From Desulfitobacterium hafniense DCB-2 (GTDB lineage Bacteria > Bacillota > Desulfitobacteriia > Desulfitobacteriales > Desulfitobacteriaceae): a DNA stretch of 64,000 nucleotides. Shown piece by piece: positions 26,623-34,987 of the stretch. How positions within the stretch are numbered: the first letter of the stretch is position 1; each line of letters begins with the position of its first letter. Made by a program: the position numbers and the translations under genes. The notes beneath the pieces are model-generated. The model was not told the DNA's origin and made no database searches. It saw only the letters and a program-made list of their open reading frames with translations. Where the stretch lies: positions 2,628,501-2,692,500 of the forward strand of contig NC_011830.1 in assembly GCF_000021925.1 (NCBI RefSeq), in the 5' to 3' direction.

Positions 26623-28011
26623 ATGAGTTCAGAAAAAGATCATCATGTGGAACTGCACCGCGGTCTCAAGAACAGGCATATTCAGATGATCGCCCTCGGT
26701 GGTGCGATTGGAACCGGATTGTTTTATGGTTCGGCGACGACGATTCAGTTGGTCGGTCCGGCGATTATCGTGTCCTACCTCCTGGGCGGCACGGCCATTT
26801 TTTTTATTGTCAGGGCATTAGGAGAGATGTGTGTCGATCAGCCCGTTGCCGGCGCTTTTTCATACTTTGCCTATAAATATCTGGGTGACTTCCCCGGATT
26901 CTTTTCCGGGTGGAACTATTGGTTTAACTACATAGCCGTCAGTATGGCTGAGTTAACCGTTGTGGGAGTGTATATCAACTTTTGGTATCCTAATGTGCCC
27001 CAGTGGGTAACGGCCTTGGCTTTCCTGGTGATCATCACCTTAATCAATCTTATCAATGTTGAAGCCTTCGGAGAATTCGAATTCTGGTTTGCTTTGATTA
27101 AGGTTGTCGCGATTCTGGCGATGATTGCCTTTGGCTTGGTCATGATTTTCTTTGGCTTAGGGGAACAAGGGGCTGTAGGATTCAGCAACCTTTGGACCCA
27201 TGGAGGCTTTTTGCCTAATGGTGTATGGGGGCTGCTCCTATCCCTGGTAATTGTGATGTTTTCCTTTGGTGGAGTTGAATTGATCGGGATTACGGCAGCA
27301 GAAGCAGACGATCCTAAGCGCTCCATTCCGAAAGCCATCAACCAGGTCGTCTGGCGGATTCTCATCTTCTATATCGGTGCCTTGACCATCCTCATGATTC
27401 TTTATCCCTGGGATCAAATCGGAACCTCAGGAAGCCCTTTCGTGGAGATCTTCTCCGCCATCGGAATCCCCGCCGCGGCTCATATCTTAAACTTTGTTGT
27501 TTTAACAGCGGCTCTTTCTGTTTATAACAGCGGGATTTACAGTAATGGACGTATGCTGCACGGGTTAGCCCTGCAAGGAAACGCTCCCAAGTTTTTAACC
27601 AAAGTAAGCCGCAATGGCATACCGATTAATGGGGTTTTTGCCTCTTCTGCAGTCACCCTAATCGCGGTTATCCTTAATTTCCTTGTTCCCGGGAAGGTTT
27701 TCCTCTATTTAATTTCTATCGCCACCATTGCCGGGATCTTTAACTGGGCCATGATCCTGGTAACCCAGCTTAGGTTCAGAAAAGTCGAAGCAGAAAAAGG
27801 GCGGGAGGATCAATTGCAATTCAAGATGCCTCTCTACCCCATTTCCAACTATATTGCGCTGGCGTTTCTGGCTATGGTCGTGGTGCTGATGGCTTATATT
27901 CCGGATATGGTTTATTCCCTGTATATTGGACCCATTTGGATTATTATTCTCTACATCGGGTATAAGTTTCTGAGACGTAATCCTGAAACAAAGCCGCCCC
28001 ACAGAGAGTAA
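26623..28011 (+). CDS. Amino acid permease (APC family), probably tryptophan or aromatic
   Basis: 462 residues with about 12 membrane segments. APC signatures: HRGLKNRHIQMIALGGAIGT near 11-30 and GGVELIGITAAEADDPKRSI near 215-235, as in AroP/PheP/GABA permease-like carriers. It stands 98 bp before tryptophanase on the same strand, so import of tryptophan (like TnaB in function, though of another family) is likely. AAAGGGG precedes the ATG. Confidence 0.85.
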   Translation: MSSEKDHHVELHRGLKNRHIQMIALGGAIGTGLFYGSATTIQLVGPAIIVSYLLGGTAIFFIVRALGEMCVDQPVAGAFSYFAYKYLGDFPGFFSGWNYWFNYIAVSMAELTVVGVYINFWYPNVPQWVTALAFLVIITLINLINVEAFGEFEFWFALIKVVAILAMIAFGLVMIFFGLGEQGAVGFSNLWTHGGFLPNGVWGLLLSLVIVMFSFGGVELIGITAAEADDPKRSIPKAINQVVWRILIFYIGALTILMILYPWDQIGTSGSPFVEIFSAIGIPAAAHILNFVVLTAALSVYNSGIYSNGRMLHGLALQGNAPKFLTKVSRNGIPINGVFASSAVTLIAVILNFLVPGKVFLYLISIATIAGIFNWAMILVTQLRFRKVEAEKGREDQLQFKMPLYPISNYIALAFLAMVVVLMAYIPDMVYSLYIGPIWIIILYIGYKFLRRNPETKPPHRE

Positions 28012-28108
28012 CCGCTGGGCTATGGGGTGGAAATAACTGACGGTCATAAATAGGAAAGCCAAGGGGAAGATAACTTTGAATTTCCAATACTACTGAAGGA
28101 GGATCGTT

Positions 28109-29530
28109 ATGGTGAGAAAAGCAGAACCTTATCGCATAAAAATGGTGGAAACCATGCGCATGATATCCAGAGAAGAGCGTGAGAGGGCATTGCAGGAAGC
28201 GGGGTATAATCCCTTCGCCCTGAAAGCCGAAGATGTCTATATTGATTTGCTCACGGACAGCGGAACAGGAGCTATGAGCGACCGCCAATGGTCGGCGATG
28301 CTGCTTGGGGACGAGGCTTATGCCGGAAGTAAATCCTTCTACAAAGTTAAAGATGCCGTAGCGGATATTTTTAAATATGAATACACGATTCCCACCCACC
28401 AGGGCCGGGGGGCAGAGCAGGTTCTTTTTCCTCACCTGATTAAACATAAAGGCCAATATGTTCTGGGGAATATGCATTTCGATACGACCATGGCCCATAT
28501 CGAGCTCAACGGTGCGGTTCCCATTAACCTGGTTATCGACGATGCCTTTGATACCCAAAAAGAGCATCCTTTCAAAGGCAATTTCGACCTGGAAAAGCTG
28601 GAGAAGTTCATTCAAGAAAAAGGCAAAGAAGAGATTGCTTTTATCATCATCACCATTACCTGCAACTCCGCCGGCGGGCAGCCGGTTTCGATGGAGAATA
28701 TTCGGGCTGTGAAGCAGATTGCGGATAAATACGGTATCTTTGTTGATATAGACTCCGCCCGTTTTGCCGAAAACGCCTACTTTATCAAACAGCGTGAAAA
28801 GGGCTTTGAGAGGGCCGGCATTAAGGATATCGTCACCGAAATGTACTCTTACGGAGATGCCTTCACCATGAGCGCCAAAAAGGACGCGATCGTCAACATG
28901 GGCGGTATTATCGGTATTAAAAACAATACCGAACTCTACCAAGCGGCCAGTGCCACCTGCGTGCCTATGGAAGGCTTTGTGACCTACGGCGGCTTATCAG
29001 GCCGGGATATGGAAGCCTTAGCGGTGGGGCTTTATGAAGGTCTGGATGAAGAATACCTGGAAAGCCGCATCGGCCAGGTAGAATACTTAGGCGAAGAACT
29101 GCGGAAACGCGGTATCCCCATTCAATGGCCTGTGGGCGGCCATGCCGTATTCGTCGATGCCAAGAAATTTTTACCCCATATCCCGGGTGACCAATTCCCG
29201 GCCCAGGCTTTAACCAACGAGCTTTATATCGAAACCGGCGTTCGTGCCGTTGAAGTTGGCTCGCTTCTTTTGGGCCGGGATCCGGAAACCGGAAAACAAA
29301 AAGTTGCCGGTGCTGAGTTCATGCGCCTGACCATCCCCAGAAGGGTATATACGGATCGGCATATGGATGTTATTGTGGATGGATTGGCTAAAATCGCGGA
29401 GCGCCGTGAGCAGATTAAAGGTCTTGATTTTGTTTATGAACCCAAGGTCCTACGCCATTTCCTCTGCAAGCTCAAACCCATTGGCCTCGACCCCAAAGCG
29501 GGAGAAGATGTCAATCCGATGGTGCCTTAG
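28109..29530 (+). CDS. tnaA: Tryptophanase
   Basis: 473 residues, PLP-dependent beta-eliminating lyase: tryptophan to indole, pyruvate and ammonia. The fold signatures YIDLLTDSGTGAMSDRQW, IPTHQGRGAEQ and MSAKKDA (Schiff-base Lys pair at 257-258) are shared with tyrosine phenol-lyase, but three residues that separate the two families are of the tryptophanase type: Asp125 (Thr in the phenol-lyase), Val383 (Arg in the phenol-lyase) and His450 (Phe in the phenol-lyase). GGAGG precedes ATG 28109. Forms a unit with the permease. Confidence 0.9.
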   Translation: MVRKAEPYRIKMVETMRMISREERERALQEAGYNPFALKAEDVYIDLLTDSGTGAMSDRQWSAMLLGDEAYAGSKSFYKVKDAVADIFKYEYTIPTHQGRGAEQVLFPHLIKHKGQYVLGNMHFDTTMAHIELNGAVPINLVIDDAFDTQKEHPFKGNFDLEKLEKFIQEKGKEEIAFIIITITCNSAGGQPVSMENIRAVKQIADKYGIFVDIDSARFAENAYFIKQREKGFERAGIKDIVTEMYSYGDAFTMSAKKDAIVNMGGIIGIKNNTELYQAASATCVPMEGFVTYGGLSGRDMEALAVGLYEGLDEEYLESRIGQVEYLGEELRKRGIPIQWPVGGHAVFVDAKKFLPHIPGDQFPAQALTNELYIETGVRAVEVGSLLLGRDPETGKQKVAGAEFMRLTIPRRVYTDRHMDVIVDGLAKIAERREQIKGLDFVYEPKVLRHFLCKLKPIGLDPKAGEDVNPMVP

Positions 29531-29698
29531 AAATCAAGCATACCTCACTATATATAAACCTTGTCTTGTCGGCCAAAGGGGGTTTTGGAATGAATTATTT
29601 CGTTTCAAAACCCCCTTTGCGTCTATTCTCCGTCAAATTCAATATGAATCTGTTCGTTTGACTATCAGGTATTCTGCCAATAATCATGTTTAGTATAG

Positions 29699-29727
29699 TT
29701 GAAATGGAAACAAAAGTTTAATATACT
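29699..29727 (+). promoter_or_regulatory. Promoter of the marR gene with operator-like spacer
   Basis: TTGAAA (29699-29704), 17 bp, TATACT (29722-29727). The spacer carries GGAAACAAAA at 29706-29715, two bases after the -35 box, exactly as in the promoter at 30304. Confidence 0.7.
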
Positions 29728-29759
29728 ATGGTTAATGCACCAAGGGGAGGAGGGACGGC

Positions 29760-30233
29760 ATGAATAAAGAAGAACAGGTCATAATGAGCTTCAGGGACTT
29801 ATTTAACAAGCTGGTTTGGCTTAATAAAGTCAAGATGGAAGCAAGTCTTAAGGATTATAAGCCTTCGGAAGTACATTGTATCGAATATATTGGCAGACAT
29901 GCCGATTCCAACGTGACAAAACTTGCGGAATCTTTTTATATGACGAGAAGTGCCATTAGTAAAATAACCAAAAAGCTTATGGAAAAAGACTTGATCGAAA
30001 GCTACCAGAAACCGGATAACAAGAAAGAAATCTATTTTCGCTTGACTTCCCAAGGGAAAGCGGTTTATAAAACCCATGAGCACCTGCACAAAGAGTTTCA
30101 AGAGCGGGATAAAGCCGTATTCGAGCAGGTGACCGAGGAACAATTTGACAATATGCTGAGCTTCGTGGAAAAGTATAGCAGGCATTTGGATACAGAGATA
30201 AAGAAACTGGAGATAGATATGAAGTCGGAGTAA
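29760..30233 (+). CDS. MarR-family regulator
   Basis: 157 residues. Winged-helix order: YKPSEVHCIEYIGRHADSNV, LAESFYMTRSAISKITKKL, with the wing DNKKEIYFRLTSQGK near 88-102. GGAGGAGGG precedes the ATG. It probably controls itself and the following MFS transporter, since both promoters share one spacer motif. Confidence 0.92.
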   Translation: MNKEEQVIMSFRDLFNKLVWLNKVKMEASLKDYKPSEVHCIEYIGRHADSNVTKLAESFYMTRSAISKITKKLMEKDLIESYQKPDNKKEIYFRLTSQGKAVYKTHEHLHKEFQERDKAVFEQVTEEQFDNMLSFVEKYSRHLDTEIKKLEIDMKSE

Positions 30234-30303
30234 ATTCCATAGGGAAAAGCCACAGGCAGCCCAACTCAAGCGAGGAGGGCTGCCTTTTATTGCGATTATT
30301 TTG

Positions 30304-30332
30304 TTGACGAGGAAACAAAACAGTGATATTAT
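30304..30332 (+). promoter_or_regulatory. Promoter of the MFS gene with operator-like spacer
   Basis: TTGACG (30304-30309), 17 bp, TATTAT (30327-30332). GGAAACAAAA lies at 30311-30320 in the spacer and an inverted TGTTTCC follows downstream near 30339-30345. Confidence 0.7.
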
Positions 30333-30397
30333 AACAATGTTTCCTAGGACTCAAAAAAGAAACTTCTAAACATGGAACTTCTGAGGGGAGAAGATAA

Positions 30398-31633
30398 ATG
30401 TTCAAAAATGGATCAGATCATGAACAGAATACAGAGCAAACTATAGATAAAAAGGCTCTGCTGTTCGGCCTTATGTCGGTGTTTCTTTGCGGAATAGGCT
30501 TCAGTATCATAACGCCTGTCGTCCCGTTCTTAGTGCAGCCTTATATCAGCAATCCGGAAGAGCAAGCGATCGCGGTTACGCTGCTGACCTCTGTTTATGC
30601 AGCCTGCGTGTTTTTGGCCGCCCCCGTGCTGGGAGCTTTGAGCGATAGATATGGCCGCCGTCCCTTGCTCTTAATCTGCCTGTTGGGTTCCGCAATCGGG
30701 TACTTGGTTTTTGGCATCGGCGGAGCTCTTTGGGTACTTTTTGCCGGGCGCATCATCGAAGGTATAACAGGCGGAAGCATCGGCACGATCTTCGCCTATT
30801 TTGCCGATATCATCCCTCCGCAACAGCGAACCAAATATTTTGGCTGGGTGAGTGCGGTTGTAGGTGTAGGCACCGTCATTGGTCCAACTCTGGGGGGATT
30901 GCTGGCAAAGTTCGGGTATTCTGTACCCATGTATTTTGGAACAGTCATCACTTTATTGAATGTTGTCTATGGACTTTTCTATATGCCTGAAAGTCTTGAT
31001 AAGAATAAACGGCTGCAAGAGATCTCCTTGATAAGACTGAATCCATTCATCCAGCTTGCCAACATTCTTTCTATGAAAAGCTTAACCAGGTTGCTCGTCT
31101 CAGCCTTCTTGCTTTGGCTGCCCAACGGATCGTTGCAAGCGGTTTTTTCACAATTTACACTGGATACGTTCCATTGGCAGCCCGCCCTTATCGGACTTAT
31201 GTTTTCCATTATGGGCCTCCAAGACATCATTGCCCAAGGTTTCATCATGCCAAAGCTTTTGCTGAAATTTAGTGATCAACAGATCGCCATGCTGGGCATG
31301 GCGGCGGAGATTATCGGCTACAGCTTTATTGCCGCATCGGCTTTGTTCGTATTCTATCCTCTTCTAATTGCCGGAATGTTTATCTTTGGCTTTGGCGATT
31401 CGATCTTTGGGCCTTCCTTCAATGGAATGCTCTCCAAATCTGTCCCCTCCGGTGAACAAGGCAGGATTCAAGGAGGCAGCCAGTCTATTCAGTCCTTAGC
31501 AAGAATGATGGGGCCGCTCATTGGCGGGCAAATCTATGTATCCCTGGGCCATGCCGCACCCGCTTTTATGGGGATGCTCCTTATTGCAGCGGCAATACCG
31601 GTTTTGCATAAAAGGCCTCAGGCAAATATGTAA
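30398..31633 (+). CDS. MFS drug-efflux-type transporter
   Basis: 411 residues, 12 predicted membrane helices. Motif A GALSDRYGRRPLL near 73-85, motif C-like GPTLGG in helix 5, both marks of proton-driven drug exporters (TetA-like group). GAGGGGAG precedes the ATG. The substrate is unknown; the MarR neighbour makes xenobiotic-induced expression likely. Confidence 0.88.
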   Translation: MFKNGSDHEQNTEQTIDKKALLFGLMSVFLCGIGFSIITPVVPFLVQPYISNPEEQAIAVTLLTSVYAACVFLAAPVLGALSDRYGRRPLLLICLLGSAIGYLVFGIGGALWVLFAGRIIEGITGGSIGTIFAYFADIIPPQQRTKYFGWVSAVVGVGTVIGPTLGGLLAKFGYSVPMYFGTVITLLNVVYGLFYMPESLDKNKRLQEISLIRLNPFIQLANILSMKSLTRLLVSAFLLWLPNGSLQAVFSQFTLDTFHWQPALIGLMFSIMGLQDIIAQGFIMPKLLLKFSDQQIAMLGMAAEIIGYSFIAASALFVFYPLLIAGMFIFGFGDSIFGPSFNGMLSKSVPSGEQGRIQGGSQSIQSLARMMGPLIGGQIYVSLGHAAPAFMGMLLIAAAIPVLHKRPQANM

Positions 31634-31695
31634 ACTCGTTGTTTTCTTAAAAGTATAGCTCCTGGGTTATAGTGCTCAATTATAGGGTTCAATTA

Positions 31696-31737
31696 AATAG
31701 GGTATCAGAACCTATTCTTAAGTTCTGATACCCTATT
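31696..31737. terminator. Bidirectional terminator between MFS and ridA
   Basis: 16-bp perfect stem AATAGGGTATCAGAAC/GTTCTGATACCCTATT between converging genes. Confidence 0.85.
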
Positions 31738-31817
31738 TGTCTACAGTCTGAATCCCTATTTGTCATACGAAGTACATTATCCAGCTTTCATTGTATGAAC
31801 GTTTACACCTCATAAAC

Positions 31818-32195
31818 CTAAACTAAAGCAATCGCTTCGATTTCAATGATAGCATCTTTAGGAAGACGCGCCACTTGTACGGCAGAACGGGCCGGAGGGT
31901 TCGTGGGGAAGTAGGAGCCGTAAACTTCATTCATCTCGGCAAAATCGTTCATATCCTTGAGGAAAATAAGGGTCTTAACGATCTTGTCCATAGAAGAACC
32001 GGCACTTTCCAGGATGTTTTTGACATTCTCCAGAGATTGTTTGGTGGCTGAACGAATGTCGCTTGTCAGTTCTCCGGTAGTCGGATTCAAGGGCAATTGG
32101 CCGGAAGTAAAGATCAGGTTACCGGCTTGAATTCCTTGGGAGTAGGGCCCTATGGCCCCTGGTGCTTTCTCAGTGTTTAAAACCTTAAGAGACAT
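31818..32195 (-). CDS. ridA: RidA-family reactive intermediate deaminase
   Basis: 125 residues. Signatures: APGAIGPYSQGIQAGNLIFTSGQLP near the N-terminus and PPARSAVQVARLP near 100-112 with the catalytic Arg. RidA hydrolyses 2-aminoacrylate and related imines made by PLP enzymes such as threonine dehydratase; here tnaA is nearby. GGAGG lies upstream on the minus strand. Confidence 0.93.
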   Translation of the reverse strand: MSLKVLNTEKAPGAIGPYSQGIQAGNLIFTSGQLPLNPTTGELTSDIRSATKQSLENVKNILESAGSSMDKIVKTLIFLKDMNDFAEMNEVYGSYFPTNPPARSAVQVARLPKDAIIEIEAIALV

Positions 32196-32327
32196 GGCTG
32201 ACCTCCTGTTGTAACTTTTAGTGGGAGTTTCTGATTTTATTGTACCTAATGGTCCCGTTATTATGTATCCGTCTTATCTATCCGTCTGTCTATCCGTCAT
32301 GGCGATATTTTTCTTGCTGAGATTGGT

Positions 32328-32356
32328 TTGGCAGGTTATTCCCGGTATGGTATATT
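32328..32356 (+). promoter_or_regulatory. Likely promoter of the HD-domain gene
   Basis: TTGGCA (32328-32333), 17 bp, TATATT (32351-32356). Confidence 0.5.
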
Positions 32357-32392
32357 GAAGACAACGGAAGGCAAAGGAAGAGAGGGATCAAG

Positions 32393-32872
32393 ATGAAATG
32401 GGCATTCATCAATCATATGGAGAGAATCAATGAACTTCTGGGGAATTTAGAGCAGGAGGAAATGAAGCGGGATTATCCCATAGCCTGGGAGCGGACCCAT
32501 GCCGCGAGCTGTGCTCAAGTGGGCAGGTTGCTGGCGCAAAAGCGTGGTGTCGATCTGGAGCTGGCAGCCTTAGCCTGTTCTCTTCATGATATTGGCCGCT
32601 GGTATACCGGACTGCAGGGGGATCACGCCCTCCGGGGAGAAGAGCCGGTACGGCGCTTTTTAGAGAGTTCCTCTTTGAAGGAAGAGGATAAAAAAGCCGT
32701 CGTTCAAGCGGTAATCCGCCACTCCGAAAAGGACAAGGTGGGCAGTCCTTTAGACGAAATCGTGAAGGATGCGGATGTCCTGGACTGCTATTTTCATGGT
32801 GATGAAATCAGCAAACCCTATCATTTGGCCCGGCTCAAAGAGGTTATGGGGGAATTGAATTTAGAGAGTTAA
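32393..32872 (+). CDS. HD-domain phosphohydrolase
   Basis: 159 residues. The metal-binding pattern H...HD...D is visible: ERTHAASCAQVGRLLA with His, CSLHDIGRWY with the HD pair near 65, then IRHSEKDK and VKDADVLDC with the late Asp. Similar to small HD hydrolases of nucleotides. No partner gene. Confidence 0.85.
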   Translation: MKWAFINHMERINELLGNLEQEEMKRDYPIAWERTHAASCAQVGRLLAQKRGVDLELAALACSLHDIGRWYTGLQGDHALRGEEPVRRFLESSSLKEEDKKAVVQAVIRHSEKDKVGSPLDEIVKDADVLDCYFHGDEISKPYHLARLKEVMGELNLES

Positions 32873-32933
32873 GAATAAGGAGACACTTTGCTTCCTCCAG
32901 GGAATGGATGGGCAGAGTGTCTCACTTTGTTTT

Positions 32934-33713
32934 TTACTTTTTATCTTTGGCGTTAAGCTCCGCCACCCGGTCCGCTTCAAACTGTTCCATCACCTGGGGC
33001 AGATTGTCTTCAGCCATGTGCTCCGCGGGGAAATCGGAAAGGGAAAGAGAGTTGACCCAAGGGGCCGCTTGATCTTCCTTGGCAGGCTTATTGGCAAGAG
33101 GGAGGAGGCGGACGCTGTACTGGCTGACCGGAATGCTCTCTTCTTTTAGAATCGCTTCCAAAGCTTTTGCTACTTCGGCGACTTTGCTGTAGGAAAGGTC
33201 CTCACTGTAGAGGACAACGTCCGCGACGAGGGGCAGGGGAGGATGGCTGATATCCAGCTTCATGTCACGTTCCAGCTTCATGAGATCATGGTCCTCTTTG
33301 GTAAACTGGAAAGAAATATAGTCAAAATCATAATCCAGCCTGCTGCCGATCAACTTTTTGGCTATCTCCCGCATCTCGGCATCCAGCCGCCTGTAGGTGG
33401 TGAAGTTATTGGCCACTTCGTATTCATAGTCATCACGCAGTACCTTGCCATAGCTGTCGGTATAGATGCTGAAAGCGGTATCTTCGCTCAGGGACGATTG
33501 CACAAATACCAGGTAGGCGTCAAATTTGAAGTTATAGTTGGAGCTCTGGATTTCTAAATCTAAGTTGCTGTAGTTGACGTCAATATATTTCTGAGCGGCT
33601 TGCTTGGCCAATAGATTGGAGACAGGGTTGCCCACCCAGGCGTTGACAAAAAGCAACAGCAGCACGATTAAGCCGATGCCGGTTATACCGGCTAATATTT
33701 TCTTGATGTTCAT
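32934..33713 (-). CDS. YfjL-like membrane-anchored protein
   Basis: 259 residues. One N-terminal anchor (about 5-27, KKILAGITGIGLIVLLLLF) then an extracytoplasmic domain with the repeated AAQKYIDVNYSNLDLEI pattern seen in YfjL-like proteins of Bacilli. It is third in a cluster with an ECF sigma factor and its anti-sigma factor, so it is probably part of that regulon. Confidence 0.7.
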   Translation of the reverse strand: MNIKKILAGITGIGLIVLLLLFVNAWVGNPVSNLLAKQAAQKYIDVNYSNLDLEIQSSNYNFKFDAYLVFVQSSLSEDTAFSIYTDSYGKVLRDDYEYEVANNFTTYRRLDAEMREIAKKLIGSRLDYDFDYISFQFTKEDHDLMKLERDMKLDISHPPLPLVADVVLYSEDLSYSKVAEVAKALEAILKEESIPVSQYSVRLLPLANKPAKEDQAAPWVNSLSLSDFPAEHMAEDNLPQVMEQFEADRVAELNAKDKK

Positions 33714-33719
33714 AGTATT

Positions 33720-34268
33720 CTACACCTCTTTCTTAAATGCGTAATGCAAAAGCCAGGCGATCAGAACGCCAACTGCACTGAAAGCGGAAAGAATGGCGGA
33801 CCACCAGGCGGACATGGAAATCAATTCAATGATGCCGGTGTAAGTCAGGATTCCGTCGATGAGTCCACGTAGGGATACCCAGATAAAGGAAAAGGCGAAC
33901 AGGCCCAGAGGAACAAAATAGGCTTTCCTTTTGAACAGTATATAGCCAAAGCCGCCGATGGCAGGCATGATCAGCCCATTGTAAAACATAAGCATGCCAT
34001 TGGAGATGACCATTCCCAGCAGCGTTCCGGCTAACATAATGCAGAGCAGAAAGACGATTATTTGTTTTTTGATTTTGCCTAACACCACAATGTCATCCAT
34101 TGCAGTAGTTGCTTCTATCTCCGCCCCTGTTTTTTCTCCCCAACTATGGTTACAGTGTTCACAGCCTGCAAGGTGCTCCTGCACCAGCAGGCGGCTGTCT
34201 TCGCTGGCGACGCCATCCTTGACCAGAGGCATTAAGTCCAGGCAGACAGAGCAGGAAATCTTACTCAT
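33720..34268 (-). CDS. Anti-sigma factor with zinc-finger domain and four membrane helices
   Basis: 182 residues from the ATG at 34268. N-terminal zinc-binding HC2 motif CSVCLDLMPLVKDGVASE, then HLAGCEHC, that holds ECF sigma factors. The C-terminal half has about four membrane helices. Its start overlaps the sigma stop by 8 bp (ATGAGTAA) with AAGGAGGG inside the sigma gene, a coupled arrangement typical of sigma/anti-sigma pairs. Confidence 0.85.
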   Translation of the reverse strand: MSKISCSVCLDLMPLVKDGVASEDSRLLVQEHLAGCEHCNHSWGEKTGAEIEATTAMDDIVVLGKIKKQIIVFLLCIMLAGTLLGMVISNGMLMFYNGLIMPAIGGFGYILFKRKAYFVPLGLFAFSFIWVSLRGLIDGILTYTGIIELISMSAWWSAILSAFSAVGVLIAWLLHYAFKKEV

Positions 34269-34767
34269 AGCTATATCCCTCCTTGAGCAGGATCGTTCTG
34301 ATTTTATGCTTGGTGCGAAAATCAAGGACTCTTGCCGAGCTTTCGGAAATCTGATGCTTCCGGGCTATCTCATAAAAGGAGTAGCCTTCAATCCGCATCA
34401 AAACGATGTCTCTGTTTTTGTCAGGCTCCCGGTTCAGCAAATCATGAATCCTGTCCAGCAGCTCCTGGGTGAGGAGTGTTGATTCCAGACCGGCCGGATC
34501 GGAAAAATAGACTTCCAGCAAATCTTCCGGGGTAAGCTCTTTTTTGCTTTTTCTTAAATGCCCATACCATGTATAGCGGGCTATAGAGAACAGCCAGGTT
34601 TTAAGATCGGAATTCCCCTTAAACCCGGGCAGGGATTTGATGGCGCTGATAAAAACCTCCGAGGTCAAATCCTCTGAAAGGGTTTTGCTATGGGTAAGGC
34701 TTAACAAATAAGCATAGACGGCATCTTTATGCTGTTCGTAGACCTTTTGCATGACTGAATCAGCCAT
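34261..34767 (-). CDS. ECF-type RNA polymerase sigma factor
   Basis: 168 residues. Region 2 (VYEQHKDAVYAYLLSLTHSK, then DLTSEVFISAI, FKGNSDLKTWLFSIARYTWY) and region 4 HTH (DIVLMRIEGYSFYEIARKHQ, SESSARV) are clear. Coupled to the anti-sigma gene. It likely directs the three-gene cluster under an envelope stress. Confidence 0.93.
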   Translation of the reverse strand: MADSVMQKVYEQHKDAVYAYLLSLTHSKTLSEDLTSEVFISAIKSLPGFKGNSDLKTWLFSIARYTWYGHLRKSKKELTPEDLLEVYFSDPAGLESTLLTQELLDRIHDLLNREPDKNRDIVLMRIEGYSFYEIARKHQISESSARVLDFRTKHKIRTILLKEGYSYE

Positions 34768-34929
34768 AGATTTCCCCCTCTCATAAGCTTAGTGTCAAAT
34801 GAACAGGGTTTTGTTACAATGTCCTTTAAAATTATATAGAAGCTCCATGAGAAAGCAAAGAAGTTTCAGTCAGCAATAATCTGTTGCCTCACGGAATTGA
34901 GGGGACCGGCGGAAAAAGCGGTAAAGGGT

Positions 34930-34959
34930 TTGGCAGGGTATCCTTCGGTATGGTATAGT
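34930..34959 (+). promoter_or_regulatory. Likely promoter of polA
   Basis: TTGGCA (34930-34935), 18 bp, TATAGT (34954-34959), 28 bp before the polA start. Confidence 0.55.
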
Positions 34960-34987
34960 AAAGTCGGAAAGTGAGGGGTTTTTTTAT

